A stretch of DNA of 18,024 bases, from positions 1 through 18,024 of the forward strand of contig CAAGIF010000091.1 in the NCBI GenBank assembly GCA_900769845.1, in the 5' to 3' direction. The translations under genes were made by a program, and so were the position numbers. The DNA is from an uncultured Oscillospiraceae bacterium. Its GTDB lineage: Bacteria; Bacillota_A; Clostridia; Oscillospirales; Oscillospiraceae. This document shows, in pieces, positions 15,488 through 18,024 of this stretch; within the stretch, counting starts at the first letter, position 1; each line of letters starts with the position of its first letter. The notes beneath the pieces are model-generated. The model did no database searches and was not told the origin of the DNA. It saw nothing but the letters and a program-made list of their open reading frames with translations.

Positions 15488-16033
15488 ATGTCGTTTTTGT
15501 CAATCCTTGCGTTTGTCGGTCTGCTTGCCGCTTTGATCGCTTTGAATGTGGTGAAAAACAGGGCAAATGCCGACCTTCATGCAAAACTTCATCCCCCTAA
15601 GAAAGAGCAGGAAGAGTTTTTGAAGGCCTGCGAGCTGTATCTGGAGTACTGTGAAAAGCCGGAGGAACACCCCGAACCGGAAGCGGATGCAAAGTATGAC
15701 GCTGCGGTTGCTGTGCGGAAGGAAGGATTTCTGCCCATGGCATTGGAGCGCCTCCCGGTACAGAACCCCGGAAAGGGCAAGCGAAAAGTGGATTATAAAA
15801 GCTTTTTGCGTGCAGACGGCGAGCCGGAGTATGTGACCTATGATGCAATTCGGACCGCGAGCCGGGAGGCCTTTCTGAAATGCCGGAAGCAGGATCAGCT
15901 GCTGTCCGGATATTCTCAGGATCCCCGCTTCTGGAATGAAGGCACTTTCCATATCGGCGCATGGGAAACCTATTGCGGTGAAATGGATGCCGCTTTCGAT
16001 CAGCTGGCAGAGCGGTTCCGCAAAGACGGCTGA
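15488..16033 (+). CDS. Hypothetical membrane-anchored protein, 181 residues
   Basis: I do not recognise this family. The N-terminus holds one hydrophobic helix (about residues 3-20, FLSILAFVGLLAALIALN) followed by a charged, soluble-looking domain. That domain contains KKEQEEFLKACELYLEYCEKP, a Pro/Glu-rich stretch, and a C-terminal WNEGTFHIGAWETYC segment. It is likely anchored in the membrane with the bulk on one side. ATG 15488 follows a GGGGAGA site by about 7 bases. It lies 116 bases after the pilus operon and past its hairpin, so it may be a separate unit. Its 3' end (from 15925) and 47 bases beyond its stop are repeated in inverted orientation at 17869-18024, so it has a near-identical convergent paralogue. 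Confidence 0.75.
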   Translation: MSFLSILAFVGLLAALIALNVVKNRANADLHAKLHPPKKEQEEFLKACELYLEYCEKPEEHPEPEADAKYDAAVAVRKEGFLPMALERLPVQNPGKGKRKVDYKSFLRADGEPEYVTYDAIRTASREAFLKCRKQDQLLSGYSQDPRFWNEGTFHIGAWETYCGEMDAAFDQLAERFRKDG

Positions 16034-16080
16034 GAAACGCACAAAACCAAAAACGAAACAGCACCCATCGGTCATTTGAT
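15925..16080 (+). repeat. Left copy of inverted duplication flanking the IS
   Basis: These 156 bases cover the last 36 codons of the 181-residue gene, its stop and 47 downstream bases. They match the reverse complement of 17869-18024 with 3 mismatches (at 16004, 16038 and 16048). The homology stops at the IS on this side. How far it extends leftward beyond 15925 cannot be judged, because its partner reaches the window edge. Confidence 0.93.
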
Positions 16081-16083
16081 ATG

Positions 16084-16131
16084 ATCCTCCCAAAGTAGAC
16101 CATGGAAATATCCAATCTACTTTGGGAGGAT
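16084..16131 (+). promoter_or_regulatory. IS left-end hairpin covering the orfA ribosome binding site
   Basis: ATCCTCCCAAAGTAG (16084-16098) pairs perfectly over 15 bases with CTACTTTGGGAGGAT (16117-16131) around an 18-base loop. The right arm contains the orfA Shine-Dalgarno sequence GGGAGGA (16124-16130), 6 bases from ATG 16137; the left arm is the IS end itself. A transcript entering from outside the IS would fold and hide the site. One starting inside the loop would not. Confidence 0.75.
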
Positions 16132-16136
16132 TTTCT

Positions 16137-16814
16137 ATGTCCAGAGCAAAATATTCAGTAGAGTTAAAGATGGAAATTGTAAAGGAGTATGAGTCCGTTA
16201 AAGGTTCATACAGATCGTTGGCAGCAAAACATGGGGTCGGAGAGAAATCAATAAGAGAGTGGGTTAAGAAATATCGAGAACACGGGGTGCTTGGGCTAAG
16301 AACAAGACATAGTAACTCTTCGTATTCGACCGAGTTTAAGACGAAATGTGTGGAGGCTGCTCTGCGAGGAGAAGGCAGCGTAGATGATATCGTAGCAAAG
16401 TGCAATATTTCAGCAAGAGAAGTACTTCGGAGCTGGATTAAGCGTTATAATGCCAATAAAGAACTCAAGGATTACAATCCAAAACAGGAGGTCTATATGG
16501 CAGACGCAAGAAGAAAGACCACGCTGGAAGAGCGGAAAGAGATTACGGAGTACTGCATTGCTCATGGCAAGGATTACAAAGGGACAGCTTCCCTTTATGA
16601 CGTTTCCTACAGTCAAGTTTACAGCTGGGTAAAGAAGTACCTCTCATACGGAGAAGCAGGTCTTTCGGACAAGCGCGGTCACCACAAAGCAGATGACGAG
16701 GTGGATGAACTGGAACGCCTTCGCCGAGAAAATCTTCGCCTGATAAGGAAATTAGAAGAACGAGATATGGTGGTAGAACTGTTAAAAAAAGTGAAGGAAT
16801 TCGAAAGGATGTGA
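16137..16814 (+). CDS. IS3-family transposase OrfA (DNA-binding subunit)
   Basis: This 225-residue protein has three helix-turn-helix units in a row: residues about 5-50 (YSVELKMEIVKEYE to IREWVKKYREHG), 57-105 (YSTEFKTKCVEAAL to LRSWIKRYNAN) and 124-170 (TTLEERKEITEYC to VYSWVKKYLSYG). A Leu/Arg/Glu-rich zipper follows (DELERLRRENLRLIRKLEERD), typical for OrfA multimerisation. OrfA binds the IS ends and, fused to OrfB by frameshifting, forms the active transposase. ATG 16137 is chosen over an upstream in-frame TTG because GGGAGGA lies 6 bases before it. It is longer than many OrfA proteins because of the extra HTH unit. The A7 run at 16784-16790 lies near its end, and it overlaps orfB. Confidence 0.9.
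   Translation: MSRAKYSVELKMEIVKEYESVKGSYRSLAAKHGVGEKSIREWVKKYREHGVLGLRTRHSNSSYSTEFKTKCVEAALRGEGSVDDIVAKCNISAREVLRSWIKRYNANKELKDYNPKQEVYMADARRKTTLEERKEITEYCIAHGKDYKGTASLYDVSYSQVYSWVKKYLSYGEAGLSDKRGHHKADDEVDELERLRRENLRLIRKLEERDMVVELLKKVKEFERM
16784..16790 (+). other. A7 slippery run for programmed -1 frameshift between orfA and orfB
   Basis: Seven A residues are read in the orfA frame as (tt)A AAA AAA. A one-base slip back continues in the orfB frame as SEGIRKDVRLGRVRF with no stop. The orfB frame is exactly -1 relative to orfA. This is the standard IS3-family arrangement for making the OrfAB transposase. Confidence 0.8.
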
Positions 16815-17782
16815 GGCTGGGAAGGGTTCGTTTTGAAGCAAAATATTTGGCGATTCAGCATTTCCATACCGAAAAAGGTTGGAGTATTCGTTGGATGTGC
16901 CGTGAACTGAGCATTTCAAAAGCTGCCTATTACAAGTGGCTGCATCGGCCAATACCGCAAGCAGAGCAGGACAATCTTGTTTTGGCTGAACTGATTCGCG
17001 AGTACGACGAACAATACAATCATATCTTGGGTTACCGCCGGATGACATTGTGGATCAATCGCCTTAACGGGACCTGCTTTAGTAAAAATCGAATCCATCG
17101 AATTATGCAGGCCATTGGCGTGCATTCTGTTATTCGTAAACAGCCAAGAAAGTACAAAAAGTCCACCCCCGAACGGACAGCGGAAAACGTCCTAAAACGC
17201 GATTTTAACGCATCCAGACCGAATGAAAAGTGGGTGACCGATGTAACGGAGTTCAAATGGTATGAGGGCTCGGTGTGCCACAAACTATATCTCAGCGCGA
17301 TTTTGGATCTATATGATCGTTCGATTGTTTCTTATGTCATAAGCCGCCGAAATAATAACAGGCTTGTCTTCCAAACCTTTGATAAAGCGATTGCAAGCAA
17401 CCCTGAAGCCAAACCCATTTTCCATTCAGACCGTGGTTTCCAATATACCGGCCGTATATTTCAGCATAAGCTAAGTAACCAAGGAATGGAGCAATCCATG
17501 TCACGTGTAGGCCATTGTATTGATAACGGTCCAACCGAGGGGTTTTGGGGAGTAATTAAATCCGAAATGTACTATCTACGGACATTCAAAGACGAGAAGT
17601 CCCTTCGCTCTGCCATTGATAAATACATCCACTTCTACAACTACGAGCGCTTCCAGGAGCGCTTTGAAACCCGTACTCCAATGGAGGTCCGCACGGCGGC
17701 ATTAAACTCCATCAATCCTGCGCTATACCCTATTCCTGCAAATAAGCGCATCCAAAAGTATAAAGCCAAATTTGCTGCATAA
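16811..17782 (+). CDS. IS3-family transposase OrfB (DDE catalytic subunit)
   Basis: From GTG 16811 this is 323 residues with an N-terminal HTH_21 region (RWMCRELSISKAAYYKW and GYRRMTLWINR) and an rve integrase core. The DDE triad is complete: D144 in WVTDVTEF, D207 in FHSDRGFQY and E243 in NGPTEGFWG. The D207-E243 gap is 35 residues and K250 lies 7 after the Glu, as is standard for IS3. It cuts and joins DNA at the IS ends through a figure-of-eight intermediate in this family. The GTG has no usable ribosome binding site (GAAAGGA ends 1 base before it), so production as an OrfAB fusion through the A7 slip is more likely than independent starts. It appears intact. Confidence 0.93.
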   Translation: MRLGRVRFEAKYLAIQHFHTEKGWSIRWMCRELSISKAAYYKWLHRPIPQAEQDNLVLAELIREYDEQYNHILGYRRMTLWINRLNGTCFSKNRIHRIMQAIGVHSVIRKQPRKYKKSTPERTAENVLKRDFNASRPNEKWVTDVTEFKWYEGSVCHKLYLSAILDLYDRSIVSYVISRRNNNRLVFQTFDKAIASNPEAKPIFHSDRGFQYTGRIFQHKLSNQGMEQSMSRVGHCIDNGPTEGFWGVIKSEMYYLRTFKDEKSLRSAIDKYIHFYNYERFQERFETRTPMEVRTAALNSINPALYPIPANKRIQKYKAKFAA

Positions 17783-17786
17783 TGAA

Positions 17787-17818
17787 GCTCGCCGTTCCCG
17801 AAGTAGGAAACGGCGAGC
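17787..17818 (+). terminator. Hairpin just after orfB, inside the IS
   Basis: GCTCGCCGTT (17787-17796) pairs perfectly with AACGGCGAGC (17809-17818). It lies 4 bases after the orfB stop. No T-run follows on the + strand (AAACAGC), so it is at best an inefficient terminator. It could also block antisense reads coming in from the right. Confidence 0.45.
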
Positions 17819-17868
17819 AAACAGCACGATATTTTATTTATTTCCCTGGTTAACCTTGACGGGGCCGG

Positions 17869-18024
17869 ATCAAATGACCGATGGGTGCTGTTTCGTTTTT
17901 AGTTTTGTGCATTTCTCAGCCGTCTTTGCGGAACCGCTCTGCCATCTGATCGAAAGCGGCATCCATTTCACCGCAATAGGTTTCCCATGCGCCGATATGG
18001 AAAGTGCCTTCATTCCAGAAGCGG
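17869..18024 (-). repeat. Right copy of inverted duplication flanking the IS
   Basis: On the - strand this matches 15925-16080 with 3 differences in 156 bases: one would change Leu to Met in the encoded protein and two lie after the stop codon. The homology runs off the right edge, so its true length is unknown. Its inner 4 bases overlap the proposed IS right end. Confidence 0.93.
17916..18024 (-). CDS. 3' end of a second copy of the 181-residue hypothetical gene (continues beyond window)
   Basis: On the - strand the frame from the right edge to the stop at 17918-17916 encodes the last 36 residues. They match the C-terminus of the protein at 15488-16033 (FWNEGTFHIGAWETYC to AERFRKDG) with one change: DQMAE instead of DQLAE. 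Only this C-terminal part is visible, so whether the copy is complete cannot be told. It points toward the first copy with the IS between them. Function is unknown, as for its partner. Confidence 0.8.
   Translation of the reverse strand, partial: RFWNEGTFHIGAWETYCGEMDAAFDQMAERFRKDG

Larger units (their letters stand above)
16082..17872 (+). mobile_element. IS3-family insertion sequence, IS150-like
   Basis: About 1.79 kb with two overlapping transposase frames in a -1 relation. The proposed left end TGATCCTCCCAAAGTAGACC (16082-16101) and the reverse complement of the right end, TGATCCGGCCCCGTCAAGG (17854-17872), are imperfect inverted repeats starting TG and rich in C then AAG, as in IS150-group ends. 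No clean 3-4 base target duplication is visible (ATA on the left, AAA on the right). The element looks intact: both frames are open and the DDE triad is present. Codon use is more AT-rich than in the pilus genes, a sign of transfer. Exact ends are inferred. Confidence 0.8.

Noticed and set aside
13530..15584. 684-codon open frame on the - strand over the 3' half of the giant gene and the terminator
   Set aside because: It runs through the terminator hairpin and into the next gene antisense, with no recognisable features. Treated as a shadow.
15500..16405. - strand open frame spanning the 181-residue gene and the IS left end
   Set aside because: It crosses the IS boundary, so it cannot be an old conserved gene, and it is opposite well-supported + strand genes.
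17848..17855. GGTTAACC palindrome near the IS right end
   Set aside because: An 8-base palindrome is expected by chance and is not repeated at the left end.
16078..17875. Target site duplication flanking the IS
   Set aside because: The bases next to the proposed ends (ATA and AAA) do not match. The TGAT similarity at both ends is explained by the IS end and the inverted flank homology.

Overview
The window reads as an almost complete type IV pilus (T4P) operon of a Gram-positive, probably gut-type Clostridia (Oscillospiraceae-like). This is inferred from gene order, strong Shine-Dalgarno sites of the AAGGAGG type, the codon style, and the absence of any secretin (PilQ) or pilotin (PilP) gene between the PilM/N/O genes and the minor pilins. 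That absence fits a single-membrane cell, but genes outside the window cannot be seen. All genes from 1 to 16033 lie on the + strand.

Positions 1-15371 are the pilus locus. It begins inside the retraction ATPase PilT (C-terminal part only), followed by the platform protein PilC, two tandem closely related major-type pilins, the prepilin peptidase PilD, a natural PilM-PilN fusion, and PilO. After these come four minor-pilin-type genes: a large PilV-like prepilin, a PilX-like protein with a beta-helix-like passenger, a GspH/FimU-like pseudopilin and a PilW-like pseudopilin. The last gene encodes a 1680-residue secreted protein. Most genes are separated by 4 to about 100 bases, and most have a visible ribosome binding site, so they look like one transcription unit. 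The tail of the cluster has the same logic as the fimU-pilV-pilW-pilX-pilY1 clusters of Proteobacteria: minor pilins form a tip-priming complex and the large last gene supplies a tip protein or adhesin. Here the large protein does not look like PilY1. It carries three Rossmann-like repeats, two Ig-like repeats and one EF-hand-like calcium loop. It is the least described and most interesting part of the window.

A strong GC-rich hairpin (15423-15449) follows the operon. Next is a gene for a 181-residue membrane-anchored protein of unknown function (15488-16033).

Positions 16082-17872 are an IS3-family (IS150-like) insertion sequence. It has orfA and orfB in a -1 frame relation over an A7 slippery run, a complete DDE triad, and a left-end hairpin that would hide the orfA ribosome binding site. 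The IS sits between two inverted copies (15925-16080 and 17869-18024, 3 mismatches in 156 bases) of the 3' end of the 181-residue gene. A second, convergent paralogue of that gene therefore runs off the right edge on the - strand.

No RNA genes or CRISPR arrays were seen, and no gene-free stretch exceeds 300 bases. The longest one inside the operon is about 100 bases and holds only small hairpins and ribosome binding sites.
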